A DNA stretch of 64,000 bases, taken from NCBI RefSeq assembly GCF_036711975.1, contig NC_091971.1:29085501-29149500 (forward strand). Direction: 5' to 3'. This document shows, piece after piece, positions 10,044 through 21,102 of the stretch. The notes under the pieces are model-generated. The model made no database searches, was not told the origin of the DNA, and was given only the letters and a program-made list of their open reading frames with translations. The position numbers were made by a program, and so were the translations under genes. Each line of letters begins with the position of its first letter. The stretch's first letter is position 1. Source of the stretch: Onthophagus taurus. Taxonomy: Eukaryota; Arthropoda; Insecta; Coleoptera; Scarabaeidae.

Positions 10044-11765
10044 TTAACATGATAACCCTTCGGCGAGCCCATCTCATAGGATCACGTAACCGGGTGTGCT
10101 GCGACACTTCATGCCGCTAAGAGAAAAATGGCAAATTAAGTGATAAAATAAAAATTTTTGATATCAAAACATCCATAATTTCTTCCATTTGATAATGGAC
10201 AGAATAATTATTGCCATGTACAATGGCAAAATAAGTGAAAAATTAAACATTAACATCACATCATATTAATAACAAAGCATTAAACATTTATTTTTGCAAA
10301 AACGTGAAAAATGAAAAACGCGTTAACAAGAAAATCAGTCTTTTTCCATTTGACTTCTTCCACTTTGGCAACAAGTGTCGCAAAAGACAGACTTTTTCGA
10401 GTAATTTTTGCAAACAAATTGATGACATGTACTACAAGTAACTGTAGTTTTATTATTTTTATGGGTATTACAAAGTTGGCACCTGACACTTCGATTTTGC
10501 TTTACTGCTAAGGGTACATCTGGTATCTCTCGATATTGGGAAAGAAATGCTATCAAATCTTTCGGAAGTGTCTGAATTTTGGCTCGTGCTCTCATATGTT
10601 CTTCCATAAGAGTCAACCCTAATTCATTTAAAATTTTCCTTTGCCTAGAGGGTTTCTCTAGTGGCTTTGTATTATTGAATATAATTTCAGAATTTATTCC
10701 TGCAATATCTAAGAATCGAAAAAAAATTACAAGAGGACATCTTTTGGTAGCTCTTTGAGTAGTATAAAACACACACTTCTGATCAACAACACGGAATTAT
10801 TTCTGGTTTGGAGAAAGTAAAATTAAAGCTTTATTTTTTTTTGGGTGCATAGGAAACGATGATCATATCTTCTTGAAACTAAAATAATTCCCACAGTACA
10901 CGATTTATTTGGAAGAAATTCAGGAGGATTTTTTTTTGTTTTTCTTCATCGTACTAGCCAATGTAAGACTATTTTCCAAAAGATAAACAGCCAAAGGATA
11001 GCTAGTCTAGTAATTATCGGTTGTTATATTTCGATTAGAATTTCTTATCGATTTCACCAACCTCTGGACTATATCGAACGGTTTATTGGATATCTTGTAA
11101 GGTCATTTTTATGCCATAATTAGCTGGTTTCTGTGGCATATATTGTACAAATCCTCATCTACCTCTAAATCTCATCTATTGTAACAAATTCTCCCAAATT
11201 GTAACTATTCATGCAATTCTTCACAAAACTATCGTAAACATTTTTGATGTCGCGTAATTTAACAGTTTTTTCTCGATCCTTTCTAGTTCTTACATCGTCA
11301 AAACGTAAAGCGCTAAGTAGAAACAAAAATCTCTTATAACTAAATGCAGCCCGCAGTCTTATCATTCCAGTGCCATCTTTGCTCCATAATTCATGGACAT
11401 TTAAATTTTTTTCTTTCCTTACCGCAATAATAAACAGTGCTCCCAACAAAGCTTGAATTTCTAATCATCTATTCTCAATATATATATTTGTGTAAGATAC
11501 AATATTGTTTCTATGTCTTTACCCACGTAAAACTGATAGTCTTCTTTTTGTTTATGTGACAATTCCATACATTCGTCGTCATCATTTGTAGATTGTTCGG
11601 ATTCACTATTGTCACTTCCTGAATAATTTCATTCTCACCTTCACTTTCATCGTCAAAGTCGACAATATCTTCTTCTACATCTGATAAATTATCTTTAATT
11701 TCAATTCTCGGCCACTTGAAACATAATTTTTTTCCACTTTCTGTACCTATATTTAATAACAATTT
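10044..11765 (-). mobile_element. Degraded piggyBac-like element
   Basis: The left end TTAACATGATAACCCTTCGG begins at 10044, directly after the interrupted DUF4817 fragment. Transposase remnants follow on the minus strand. No matching TTAA terminus could be placed on the right with confidence; candidates near 11752 and 11840 lack a repeat matching the left end. The element therefore appears truncated or badly decayed at its 5' side. Confidence 0.6.
10335..11762 (-). pseudogene. piggyBac-like transposase remnant
   Basis: From 11762 downward there is an acidic N-terminus (DNLSDVEEDIVDFDDESEGEN), a central part (NLNVHELWSKDGTGMIRLRAA, then FLFLLSALRFDDVRTRKDRE and YNLGEFVTIDEI, which holds catalytic Asp 1), broken sequence with YVQYMPQKPANYGIKM, and an intact C-terminus (10772-10335). 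The C-terminus has ELGLTLMEEHMRARA and a Cys-rich finger (CQLCNTHKNNKTTVTCSTCHQ). Several internal stops and missing segments, including a clear second catalytic Asp block, show it is non-functional. Confidence 0.75.
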
Positions 11766-12204
11766 ATGAATGCGTAACTATTTTCCGAATCGATGGATTG
11801 TTAGAGGTGCAGAAGCTCCGATTCATCGGCCTCTCTTTTATATTAACAAGCAAAGAAATCCACTCATCACAGATATTAGACATAAGAACATTGACTTCTG
11901 CAAAACGTTGGAACGGACCATGGAATGATACTTTGTAAGATAAATATTGATATTATGGAAGGTATTTGAAAGGAAGAGAGACCACAAGGATAACTTCCCC
12001 AGAGACTGACTCAGAGCTGGTTCTCTTCCTCTGCGAAATAAAACCTGAAACACGAGGTTTCACAAACAGGCAATTGTTCCTAATCGAAAGTAGAACAAGA
12101 AGCTTGTTGAACGATGGTGGGAGATTGCCGAAGACATAGAAAGATAGGGGGGAAAATAAGGGTGGCCAAACCCCACATAGGATTGTAAAGCCAAAAGAAG
12201 CAAA

Positions 12205-12305
12205 AGAGGAAGAATATAAAATATTGTTATACAAAGCTATCATGAAACCACTGTGGAGTAAAGTATTTAGCTATGGGGTACTGCTAGTGCTTCTAATATA
12301 GCAAC
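12205..12305 (+). pseudogene. Jockey-clade reverse transcriptase fragment, left side of the hAT insertion
   Basis: The frame KILLYKAIMKPLWS, then (after a one-base shift) LWGTASASNIAT is the conserved C-terminal segment of Jockey-type ORF2 proteins. It is cut at 12305 by the hAT element, and the next residues FQRFQ follow at 18477. Bases 11766-12204 upstream show no convincing coding frame. Confidence 0.6.
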
Positions 12306-12604
12306 GAAGGAATGCAATCTCGGGATCCCGAGATCCCGATGTTTAAAGCTGAATCCCAGGATTTTCTGGATTATAACAAAATTGAAATAATTTGTAAAAA
12401 TTAATCCGTTTTTTTCCACGCTGGCGTTACCCGCTGCGGTCCGTCGTCGAATTCATGTCTAAACCTGTACGTTAACCGACACACCAGTCGTATCAGTCAG
12501 TATGAGTACGTGAACCGAGACGATATTCACTACATGAAATGGTGAATAAATGCATTTTAAAAGTAATAGTGTAAACAGTGCATTTTAAAAGTAATATTCA
12601 TTGA

Positions 12605-13015
12605 TATATAGGGTGCCCGGAAATTGCGTTCATATATTTAAAGGTGTGATTCTACATAAAAAATCATGAAGAAAAGTTCATATAAAGGTGTGTCCTAAAA
12701 TGCTTCCTAAGGAAGGTAGAGCGGTTACGGGGCGAATACGATAATCGAATAAAAAATTAGAAGGAATGTGCAAGTTGCTGAAATAAGGGATAGGGGGCGC
12801 AATTTATTTCCCATATTTCTTTTTGCTTTGATCTTTTCACTATTTTAACCTCAAAATTAGAATCTACGGAAAAAAATACATAAAAAATGTCCTGCTTATA
12901 AAATGGTCTACGACCACTTGTTTTCAAGATACATAATACTAAGTAAAATACAGCACACAAACATGTGTCTTAAACTATCACTAAAAATCTTAGTAGGCTC
13001 CTTTCATTTGTTGAT
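12605..13015. repeat. Left long terminal inverted repeat of the DD41D element
   Basis: Pairs with 14405-14928. Diagnostic shared stretches include GTGTGATTCTACATAAAAAA, AAGGTGTGTCCTAAAATGCT and AAATTAGAAGGAATGTGCA. Any promoter for the transposase would have to lie in or just after this arm (the gene starts 75 bases further on); no clear TATA or initiator could be assigned. Confidence 0.9.
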
Positions 13016-13089
13016 CTTTGCTGTCAAGCGGTCGATAAAAAATTATTTTAGTGCAACAACCATTATAATTTACGTTTAATTAAATCAAA

Positions 13090-14163
13090 ATGGTTCAACA
13101 CTCAAACGAAGAGATGGCAAACATTCACTTTACGTACGGTAGAGCTGATGGAAATGCCAGAGAAGCACGAAGATTGTACGCAGAACGATCTCCAAATCTA
13201 CAACTTCCCTGTGAACGAATGTTCGCTTCTATTCATGAAAGATTGTGTGAAACTGGGCGCTTTAAGGAAAATCGTTACGACTGTGGAAGATCTTGCACTA
13301 CGAGGACTGTAGAAGTGGAAGAAAGGGTGCTCGATGCAGTAACTATCAATCCTACGGTAAGCACTAGGAGATTATCGGTACAAGAAAATGTGTCGGAAAC
13401 CACCGTTTGGGAGGTATTTAAAGATCAGCTACTGCATCTATATCATTACCAAAAGGTGCAGGCCTTAAAACCCACCGATAGCATCCCAGGACTACAGTTC
13501 GGTCGTTGGATTATGGAACAATGGCGCCATGACAGAAATTTTCCGGAAAAAGTGTTGTTTATCGATGAAGCTGGATTTACCCGAGATGGCGTTATTAACT
13601 TCCATAATATCCATGTTTGGGCCGATGAAAACCCATACAATGTTTTAGCCACGAAACATCAAGAAAGATTTTCTATTAATGTATGGGTTGGTATTATTGG
13701 GGATCATTTAATTGGTCCGCATGTACTTGATAACCGTCTCAACGGTACAACTTATCTTAACTTTTTGCAAAATCCCTTGTTTGAACTGATGGAAGAAGTA
13801 CTGTATCAAACACGAAGGGAAATGTGGTTTATGCATGATGGGGCTCCTCCTCATTTCAGCGTTCAAGTACGGCAATATTTAAATGAAACCTACCATGAAA
13901 GATGGATAGGTCGGGGAGCGCCCGTAGCATGGCCCGCACGTTCGCCGGACTTGAATCCCATAGACTTCTTTTTCTGGGGTTACCTTCAATATTTAGTGTA
14001 TGCAACACCATTGAACAATGTCGAAGAGCTAGAACAACGTGTAAGGGACGGTTGTAACTTTATTCGAAACAAACAAGGTATTTTTTGGAAAGTAAGTTCA
14101 TTAATTAAACGAGTGAGATGTTGCATTGACATGGATGGTGGAATTTTTGAACAATTCTTATAA
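13090..14163 (+). CDS. Transposase, DUF4817-type, DD41D
   Basis: A 357-residue open frame from the Met of MVQHSNEEMANIHFTYGRAD, whose ATG follows AAATCAAA. The DUF4817 helix-turn-helix covers about residues 5-58 and a second HTH about 78-112 (STRRLSVQENVSETTVWEVF). The catalytic core has Asp159 (LFIDEAGF), Asp250 (FMHDGAPPHF) and Asp292 (SPDLNPIDFFFWG), leaving 41 residues between the second and third. The protein would cut and rejoin DNA at the element's own terminal repeats in the nucleus. Tc1-like proteins normally have DD34E and mariner DD34D, so this belongs to a separate branch of the superfamily. No stop, frameshift or missing catalytic residue is visible. Activity is inference. Confidence 0.92.
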   Translation: MVQHSNEEMANIHFTYGRADGNAREARRLYAERSPNLQLPCERMFASIHERLCETGRFKENRYDCGRSCTTRTVEVEERVLDAVTINPTVSTRRLSVQENVSETTVWEVFKDQLLHLYHYQKVQALKPTDSIPGLQFGRWIMEQWRHDRNFPEKVLFIDEAGFTRDGVINFHNIHVWADENPYNVLATKHQERFSINVWVGIIGDHLIGPHVLDNRLNGTTYLNFLQNPLFELMEEVLYQTRREMWFMHDGAPPHFSVQVRQYLNETYHERWIGRGAPVAWPARSPDLNPIDFFFWGYLQYLVYATPLNNVEELEQRVRDGCNFIRNKQGIFWKVSSLIKRVRCCIDMDGGIFEQFL

Positions 14164-14404
14164 CTTTTTTTGGTGTTATTTGTTAAAAATTTAAGTGCTT
14201 TTTGTTAATGTTTTAAGTTACACTTTTTATTTTTGTTAAATTGTTAATACGTTTTGTTTAGATTGTTTCTATTAAGGTTATTAAGATTTTGGTAAAATTT
14301 TAAGTTATTATGAAAACTTAGTAATAATCATCTTTTGAATCATTTTGATAAAATTAACCATGATTCGCAGAAATTTTTGTAGACAATGTACGAAGTAATT
14401 TTTT

Positions 14405-14928
14405 ATCACCCATTTGACAGATTAAATCAAACCAATGAAAGAAGCCTATTAAGATTTTTAATGATAGTTTAATAGAAATGTTTGTGTGCAGTATTTTACT
14501 TAGTATTATTTATCTTGAAAACGAGTGGTCGAGTGAACCATTTTATAAGCAGAACATTTTTTATGTATTTTTTTCCGTAGATTCGAATTGTGAGGTTAAA
14601 ATAGTGAAAAGATCAAAGCAGAAAAAAATATGGGATATAAATTGCGCACCCTATCCTTTATTTCTGCAACTGCACATTCCTTCTAATTTTTTATTCGATT
14701 ATCGTATTCGCCCAGTAAAAATAGCTAAATATGCAAAATTTCGTGTTTCTAACCCTAGCAGTTTTTGAAATAATGAGAAATAACCACATATTGAACGTCT
14801 TCTTCAAAGCGCTCTACCTCCCTTAGGAAGCATTTTAGGACACACCTTTATATGAACTTTTCTTCATGATTTTTTATGTAGAATCACACCTTTAAATATA
14901 TGAACGCAATTTTCGGGCACCCTGTATA
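14405..14928. repeat. Right long terminal inverted repeat of the DD41D element
   Basis: Reverse complement of 12605-13015, plus about 100 extra bases near 14705-14815 that are absent from the left arm. Confidence 0.9.
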
Positions 14929-14981
14929 TTTAGTCAAAGTAATTTGATTGCACTTGTGTTTAAAAAAATATTCTTGGAAAC

Positions 14982-16926
14982 ATGTCTGAAAAAGAACCAT
15001 CTTTCATTTTACATAATAAAGATAGACTCAAGATCTGTGTGGTCGCATTATTTAAAGTAGATTGACAATAAAATTGCAAAATGTAAGAAATGTAGATCTA
15101 TCCTAAAAACATTAGGTGGTTCTACAAAAGGCATTTTCACTTCATACGCATTTATTAGCAAAGCATAATTTGAAAGTACATTCAGCTGACCAAAATTTCA
15201 CTAGTGCTAGTCAAGAACATAATTATGAGCCTCCTATGAAACGAAAATTGACAGATTACTTTATATCGGAAAAAAAATCCACATTAGACGAAACACTGAC
15301 AGCTTTAGACGGGTTAACATTTAATGTATTTATCACATCGAAAGATTTGAGGCAGTTACTTATTTCCAGCGGTTTCAAATTGCCTGCATCAGCAAACACC
15401 ATTAAAAAGCAAGTAGTAAATTACAGTTTATACATTAGAACATTAATTTCCAAAGAAATTAATCAATATAAAGTTTTGGGTACACGGTTTTCTTTGAGCT
15501 TTGGCGAATAGACCTCTACATGAAATAAAAGATATATGAATATTAATGTACATATCCCTAATAAACATTGGAATTTGGGTCTTATTCGTGTATATGGGTC
15601 TATACTTGCTGAGAAATGCATTGAAGTATTAAAAAGTCGTTAAAACGAGCATAATTTGAATATTGATACAAACATTGTTGCTATTGTTACGGATGGTCCA
15701 AATGTAATGTGTTGGAAAACTTGTTCAGGCTGAACCTCAGTTGTGTTTAGTAGATGGAATTCACTTTGCAGTTTGTGATGTTTTATATAAAAAATATTAT
15801 ACGCAAGTCTCCGTCTCCGAAGCAGCGTTGGAAGAAACTAATATAGATACTTCAAATAACGACGAGAATGAAGATGAAGACATAGATAATACAGATATGG
15901 GACTAAGTTTTGTTCCTCCAACATATGATAAGACTACAATACTTTTTGGTGAACATAATATCGAGAATTTGGTTTTATTTAAACGATCTCCCACAAAAAA
16001 TGATACAGTCTTACAGAAATATGTTAAAGCAGAGAAAGGTAAGGAACTTTCGCTTATTCTAGATTGCAAGACAAGATGGAATTCTCTATTATCGATGTTG
16101 AAACGTTTTTTTGATTTAAAAGCATGCATACTAAAAGCTTTAATTGACTTAAAGTGCCCAATTACCTTAAACGAAAATGATTTTGCCCTTATTTCGGAAA
16201 TAATAGAGTATTAGAGCCAATTAAATTAGCTGTAGATGCATTGTGTAGACGAGACGCCAATTTATGTACGGCAGATGCTGTATTAATATTTTTATTTCGG
16301 GAAATTTTTGAAAACCAGTCTAATTTTGCTAATAAAATATTCCAAGCACTAAAAGCTCGTATGGAAAAAAGACGCCATGCAGAAATTTCTGGTGTACTAA
16401 AATACCAGAAAAATTGAAACATTTGTTTGTAAAATTTGTAAAAAATTTTACAAACAAATGTTTGTAAAATTTTTGGAATTCCTTCTCGAACCGTTATTGA
16501 AAAGCATATAAAAAAACTTATTGAAAGACTAACAATTGTAAACGAAGATAATTTAGAAACATGTTGCAACAAAGATGTGGAAGACAATATGGGAGTGGAT
16601 CAAAATGAAGAATCACTAATTCGAGCAACCTTATCGTTACAAAAAAATTTACAAGAAGAAATTGAAAAGAGCATGAAGCCTTTGAACCAAAAACACAAAC
16701 TTCAAGGAAGGAAATGAATCTGTTTGAAAATGGTGGACATAATTTAGAATTAGTGTATGAATATTTGTCGTCAATTCCACCAGCAAGTATTGAACCTGAG
16801 CGGGCGTTTTCTGCTGCTGCATATTTAGGAAATAAAATAAGAAGTAGGTTAAATGATGTAACCTTGGATGCACTATTATTCCTCCGTGCACATTTTCAAA
16901 AAGAAAAAGAAATTAAAAATAAATAA
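14982..16926 (+). pseudogene. hAT transposase with BED finger, broken
   Basis: The start is the ATG of MSEKEPSFILHNKDRLKI. A degraded BED zinc finger follows (VWSHYFKVD near 15040). The central part carries LDCKTRWNSLLSMLKRFFDL near 16055, a hallmark of hAT catalytic domains. The C-terminal dimerisation domain SSIPPASIEPERAFSAAAYL ends the protein at 16926. Stops and frameshifts occur around 15065, 15510-15740 and 16214-16560. A 23-base direct duplication of ATTTGTTTGTAAAATTT-type sequence near 16420-16475 accompanies one break. Family length is about 600-650 residues and all major domains are represented, so this was a full-length copy. Confidence 0.85.
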
Positions 16927-16956
16927 ATAAATTGTAGTAATAAGTAGTATAATAAA

Positions 16957-17338
16957 TTGTTTTATCTACGACTGCTTGGATAAGTCATCATTACCGCACT
17001 CATTTCAGATGATTTGAGTTACGTAATGCAGTTCATTATCGCACTGGTTTCATTACGTAACGCATTTTTAGCCTAATCAGAACAGACTTAATTTATTGAA
17101 ACGAGCAACAATATAAAAGAAAAAGTGCTATCTACTTACAGAGAAACCATACTATTTATTATAAACATTAATTGTTATGTTTTTACATTTCAAAACACTT
17201 ATTCCAGATGAGTAAACATATTGTTGAAACTGACAATTGAAAATTGTCAACAATCATTTCAAAGTATTTTTATAAATGTTAAATAGACTTTTTTAAAGAA
17301 ATTGATTTTTTAGTAATTTTTAGCAGTCGTAGATAAAA
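16957..17338. mobile_element. Possible 380-bp MITE in the hAT 3' region
   Basis: The ends are perfect 17-base inverted repeats, TTTTATCTACGACTGCT and AGCAGTCGTAGATAAAA. The interior is AT-rich and non-coding. I see no clear target duplication, so it could also be a native part of the hAT element. Confidence 0.5.
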
Positions 17339-18468
17339 TGCTGTATACCACACGTGGGCTAGAGCATAATTATAGTACTTGTGTGATTACACGACTCGGT
17401 CTACGACCTCGTCGTGCGATTCTCCACACTCGTACTGTAATTATGTTTTTGTAATTCGCTACGGTAACAAAAGCTCTAACAGTACTCAAACGGGTGCTGT
17501 AATGAGACTCCTTACAGCATCCGATGCTGTAATGAGATTTTAGTAACATTTTATGGAACCAGTTCAAGTTGGTGACATTGGGTCATTAATTTTTTTAGTT
17601 GTCAATGTAACAATTTTTGTCTATGGATGTTTAAACACGTTCTTAGCATCGAATACAAGGTCCACAATGATGAGGACATTGAACACTGAGCAATTTCTCT
17701 TATTTTGGGAGGTGTACATGAAACATTTTTTTCAGATGAATACATTATTTTGTGTTTTGACAGTTTCTAATTATCAATTCAAATTTCTACTTTCAAGTGT
17801 TACGGTGTTACCAACTGCTGCATACCTATTTCCCTACATTGTCTAAATTTATTTTATTTTTGTTAAAAAAAGGATAAAAACGCGAATTACCAAAAATAGC
17901 ATAAAAAACACGTTTCATAAGACTTAAAGCACTCATTCATTAAAAAACTCGTGGCTTCGCCACTCGTTTTTCAGTTTGAATTCGCGCATTTCAAGCGTGT
18001 CTTACGAAACTTGTTTTTTAATATACTATTCTAGCCCATTTGTAATATAAATAACAATTATTATTGTTTTGACAAATATAAAATAATAACTAAAATAATA
18101 ATTATTCTGTCTTCTGCTTTTTAATTAGTAAACTTTTATATTTTTAATTAGGTACATCAAACATCAATAGTTAAATTAAGTTGTGTGCTGTTTAAATTTT
18201 TAAGTTTTTAAAAATTAAACTGACATACATTTTGAAAGTTTATAATTAATATATTAATATTATTAATACAATAATTTATACCCAGTAACCTGATGATTTC
18301 TAACTATAATAAAGAACATAAGATAATTAAAACACAATAAGGTATTCAACCTTCCTTTTTAAGCAAATAATCTTCGTAAATCACTATATAATTTCGGGAT
18401 CCTGGAATTTCGGGATAAAATATTTTTAATCCCAGGATTGTAAAACTTGCCTGGATTTGCAATCCCTA
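17339..18468. other. Non-coding 3' region of the hAT element
   Basis: No convincing gene. It contains a short perfect hairpin around 17948-17972 (AACTCGTGG, CTTCG, CCACTCGTT) and AT-rich sequence up to the GGGATCC-rich right terminus. Confidence 0.5.
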
Positions 18469-18476
18469 ATAGCAAC

Positions 18477-18600
18477 CTTTCAACGTTTCCAAACCACAGA
18501 ATAACCAGAAATGACAGTGAGCCCGTCTAGACAAAATCGGGCCTTGTGAATCGCCATTTTATTGGAGTTTATTTTGAGCTAATATCACGTCGGTTTATTA
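18477..18600 (+). pseudogene. Jockey reverse transcriptase fragment, right side of the hAT insertion
   Basis: Continues 12205-12305 after removal of the hAT and one ATAGCAAC copy: ATFQRFQ is followed by degraded sequence. The copy fades out before the next element begins at 18606. Confidence 0.5.
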
Positions 18601-18844
18601 TTTACTACGAGCCCTAATAACTATATATTGGGACATAATAGAATTTATATGTAATTAACAACAATTAAACAGATTATTTTGTTTTAATACATTTTTCAAA
18701 TTAATATCATTTAATTAGACAATTAACAACAATTTTATCTAATGAACAACACAAAAACAAAATACGTATCCTATTACTTCTAATTAAACTAGAAAAATGT
18801 TAATTTTGCCTGACAACTAAATATTGGGATATTGCACGATTTGT

Positions 18845-19324
18845 ATTTCTAATATGGAGTAACATCGTCCTTAGATTTTATAACCGCTCGAATTCGGTTG
18901 GGCATTGAATTCACTAAGGAATTCACTAACTCTATACTGTTCAGGAGTAAATCAATCCCAAATTTGCTTTATTTTGGCTTTAAGTTCTGGCAATGTCCGT
19001 TGTGGGTTGTTCCTCAAAGTTTGTTTCATTTTGTGCCACACTGTTTCAATTACATTCAGATCTGGACTGTTGGTAGACCAATACAGAACATTAATATTTT
19101 GATCGCCAACCACTTTTTTGTAGTTTATTATTGTAGAAATATGTAATTTTCGCCAACATTTAACTGCACGATACTTGGTAGTATGCTGTTTTGTAGTATT
19201 TGTTGATATTTTGCGGCGTTCACGGTGCCATCAATAAATTTAAAGCATCCTTATCCTAAAGCTGTCATACAGCCCCAAATGATTACTCTCTTCGGAAATT
19301 TTACACAACGCACATAGGCGAATT
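18845..19324 (-). pseudogene. Tc1-like transposase, C-terminal part
   Basis: Minus-strand frames show VIIWGCMTALG, FIDGTVNAAKYQQILQNSI, then a degraded catalytic block (NSPDLN near 19065) and the tail ELVNSLVNSMPNRIRAVIKS (18930-18870). Several frameshifts are present. This is the second half of a Tc1-type DDE domain; the final catalytic Glu lies in a damaged stretch. Confidence 0.75.
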
Positions 19325-20056
19325 TTTTAAAAATCTTGGCCAAAATTGCAAAAATTTAAGGAATAAGATTGAAAATGCAATTATTGCTATTTGATTAAGT
19401 AAACCCCAAGGTGCCTTGAAACACCTTCTTTATAATTATTGTAACAATCGCCACCAACATATTTTAGTTGTCAATTGATTGTTTAGTAAACAGTTTTCAC
19501 CTAGATAAAACGTCGGTAAAAAGTGTGGTTTTTAATTGATTTTTTCCTTTACACTTCTTTTAAATATTTCGAAAATTTATCATAGAACCTATTGCTGGTG
19601 ATAAGTAGAATTGTATAATATACAGAAAGTAACAATTCGGTTATTAGTTTTTTTGTAATATTGTTTGATTACATCGTATGTGTAAATTGAGAAAATAATT
19701 TATTTTACGATATTTAGATGGGCAAAAAATAAATTGTTTAACATTGTTCAAAAGTAATATTGTATACGTGTTGTAGTATAAGGCCTACAATTATAGATTT
19801 TGCTAGAAATTCTTGCGGTATTTTGCGGTTTTACCTTAAAATAAATTTTTATTAGTGTGTATAAAGTTCGAAAAAAAAATCATAATTCTGCTATGTGCTG
19901 TTGGTTTGGGAAGGGCATTTGCACTTAGAAAATAAACATAAAGGGGCACTCTTTCACCATTAAATTGATAATATAGGATGTCCACAAAAAGGTTTCTAAC
20001 CAAAATTACAATTTATTTTCTGAAACATTAATTTTAGTATGAGATGTTAGCGTTCT

Positions 20057-20188
20057 AAAGTTAATAATTTTCTAAAAAGAAATTAAAAAATTGAATTGAC
20101 ACACTGAGTTTTCGGTAAAATATTAAAAGATGTTATTGTGTCAATTCAATTTATTATTTGCAAGATTTTTTCCTTGAAAATTATTAAC
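20057..20188. repeat. Inverted repeat (hairpin)
   Basis: AGTTAATAATTTTC and TTGAATTGACAC on the left pair with GTGTCAATTCAA and GAAAATTATTAACC on the right across a loop of about 35 bases. Confidence 0.6.
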
Positions 20189-20197
20189 CATAAGTCT

Positions 20198-20955
20198 TAT
20201 ACAGGGGATGGTCCGTTACAAATGGCACACAGAGCAACAGTGAATTCCTTACATTAAATTATTACGATTTAACCCAATTTATCTTAATCCATTTGTTAAT
20301 AATAACGAAGATACAGATGGGTAATGTTTATACTCTATTTTCATTTTTCTTTAATAATTTTCACTGTCAATTAGCATTAATACTCTCGTATTAATGCCAA
20401 CACTCTAGTATAATGCCAATACTCTAGTATTAATGCCAATTGACGGTGTTAGTGTAGTGTTTGACCAAATAAAGTCATTTTTAACGCCAACTAATGTTTA
20501 CTGAGCATAATAAAATTTTGCAAAGTGCCCTTAAACAGTGATTATCTTGGAAACGGAGAACTTTAGAGAAGATTGGTAGGTATACCAAATTTATGTAAAA
20601 ATGTCTGAGAAACTGTTTTAAGTTGTGCGAGTTGTAAAAATTTTAACGATGAAAAAGATGTCTACTTTAAAGGAGTTTTTCAGGCAGGCAGCGCCATCTG
20701 AAAGATAAATCAAAACTAATACCAAATTATTATTTATCGTCTTAAAAAATGGTAATGTACCAATTTTCATGGTCATAATGCAAGAGAAAACGAAATTATT
20801 AAAGAAAAGCGAAAATAAAGTATTAACTTTAATCATCTGTATGTCGTTATTATTAAAAATTGGACTAACATAAATTGGGTTAAATCGTAACAATTTAATG
20901 TAAGGAATTCACTGTTCTTCCTTCTGTGTCCCTTAGTAACGGACCATCCTGTATA
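20198..20955. mobile_element. 758-bp MITE with Tc1/mariner-like ends
   Basis: The ends TATACAGGGGATGGTCCGTT and, inverted, TATACAGGATGGTCCGTTAC begin inverted repeats of about 120 bases sharing CAGTGAATTCCTTACATTAA and ACGATTTAACCCAATTTAT. There is no transposase inside. The TATACAGG end suggests mobilisation by a DUF4817-type transposase, which is inference. Confidence 0.8.
20366..20450. repeat. Minisatellite of about 20-27 bp units
   Basis: Units of ATACTCTAGTATTAATGCCA are repeated about three times with variation, flanked by GTCAATTAG and CAATTGAC, so the array is also weakly palindromic. It lies inside the MITE. Confidence 0.7.
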
Positions 20956-21102
20956 TAAAATATAGGTAGATACAATTAAGTAAAATCGCAGTATATCATA
21001 AAATACTTCATCCTTGTTAATTGTATAGATATTTTTTAATTTCCACCAATTTTGAAGTAAAAAAATTGACAAAAATATCTTTTTAGCCAAGATTTTTAAC
21101 TA

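Larger units (their letters stand above)
12605..14928 (+). mobile_element. DUF4817-type DD41D element, apparently complete
   Basis: The ends read TATATAGGGTGCCCGGAAAT and, inverted, TATACAGGGTGCCCGAAAAT. The long inverted repeats reach inward about 400 bases on the left and about 520 on the right, the difference being mainly a roughly 100-base segment (about 14705-14815) missing from the left arm. One uninterrupted transposase gene (13090-14163) lies between them. TA/TATA flanks fit the Tc1/mariner superfamily. It sits in the noncoding 5' region of the hAT element, before the hAT start codon. Confidence 0.9.
12306..18468 (+). mobile_element. hAT transposon with 8-bp target duplication ATAGCAAC
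   Basis: ATAGCAAC is found at 12298-12305 and again at 18469-18476. The termini are imperfect inverted repeats: AAGGAATGCAATC at the left and AGGGATTGCAAATC inverted at the right, followed on both sides by GGGATCC-rich subterminal sequence. The transposase pseudogene (14982-16926) belongs to the hAT family. Without the 2.3-kb DUF4817 element nested at 12605-14928 the hAT would be about 3.8 kb. Removing it restores the Jockey frame across the insertion site. Confidence 0.9.
19325..21102. mobile_element. Unclassified insert with TTAAAAATCTTGGC ends
   Basis: This 1.78-kb insert splits the Tc1 transposase. Its ends are inverted repeats TTAAAAATCTTGGCCAAAA and TTAAAAATCTTGGCTAAAA, flanked by AATT on both sides. 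It encodes no recognisable protein. It carries a nested MITE (20198-20955) and a hairpin (20057-20188). Bases 19340-19970 are AT-rich with nothing else I can name. The superfamily is unknown. Confidence 0.55.

Noticed and set aside
11766..12204. Retrotransposon coding between piggyBac remnant and Jockey fragment
   Set aside because: Individual short frames look plausible, but no motif could be followed over more than a few residues.
17340..18045. Possible element with GGGCTAGA ends
   Set aside because: Only 8 bases match in inverted orientation (17353 and 18030) and no duplication is present.
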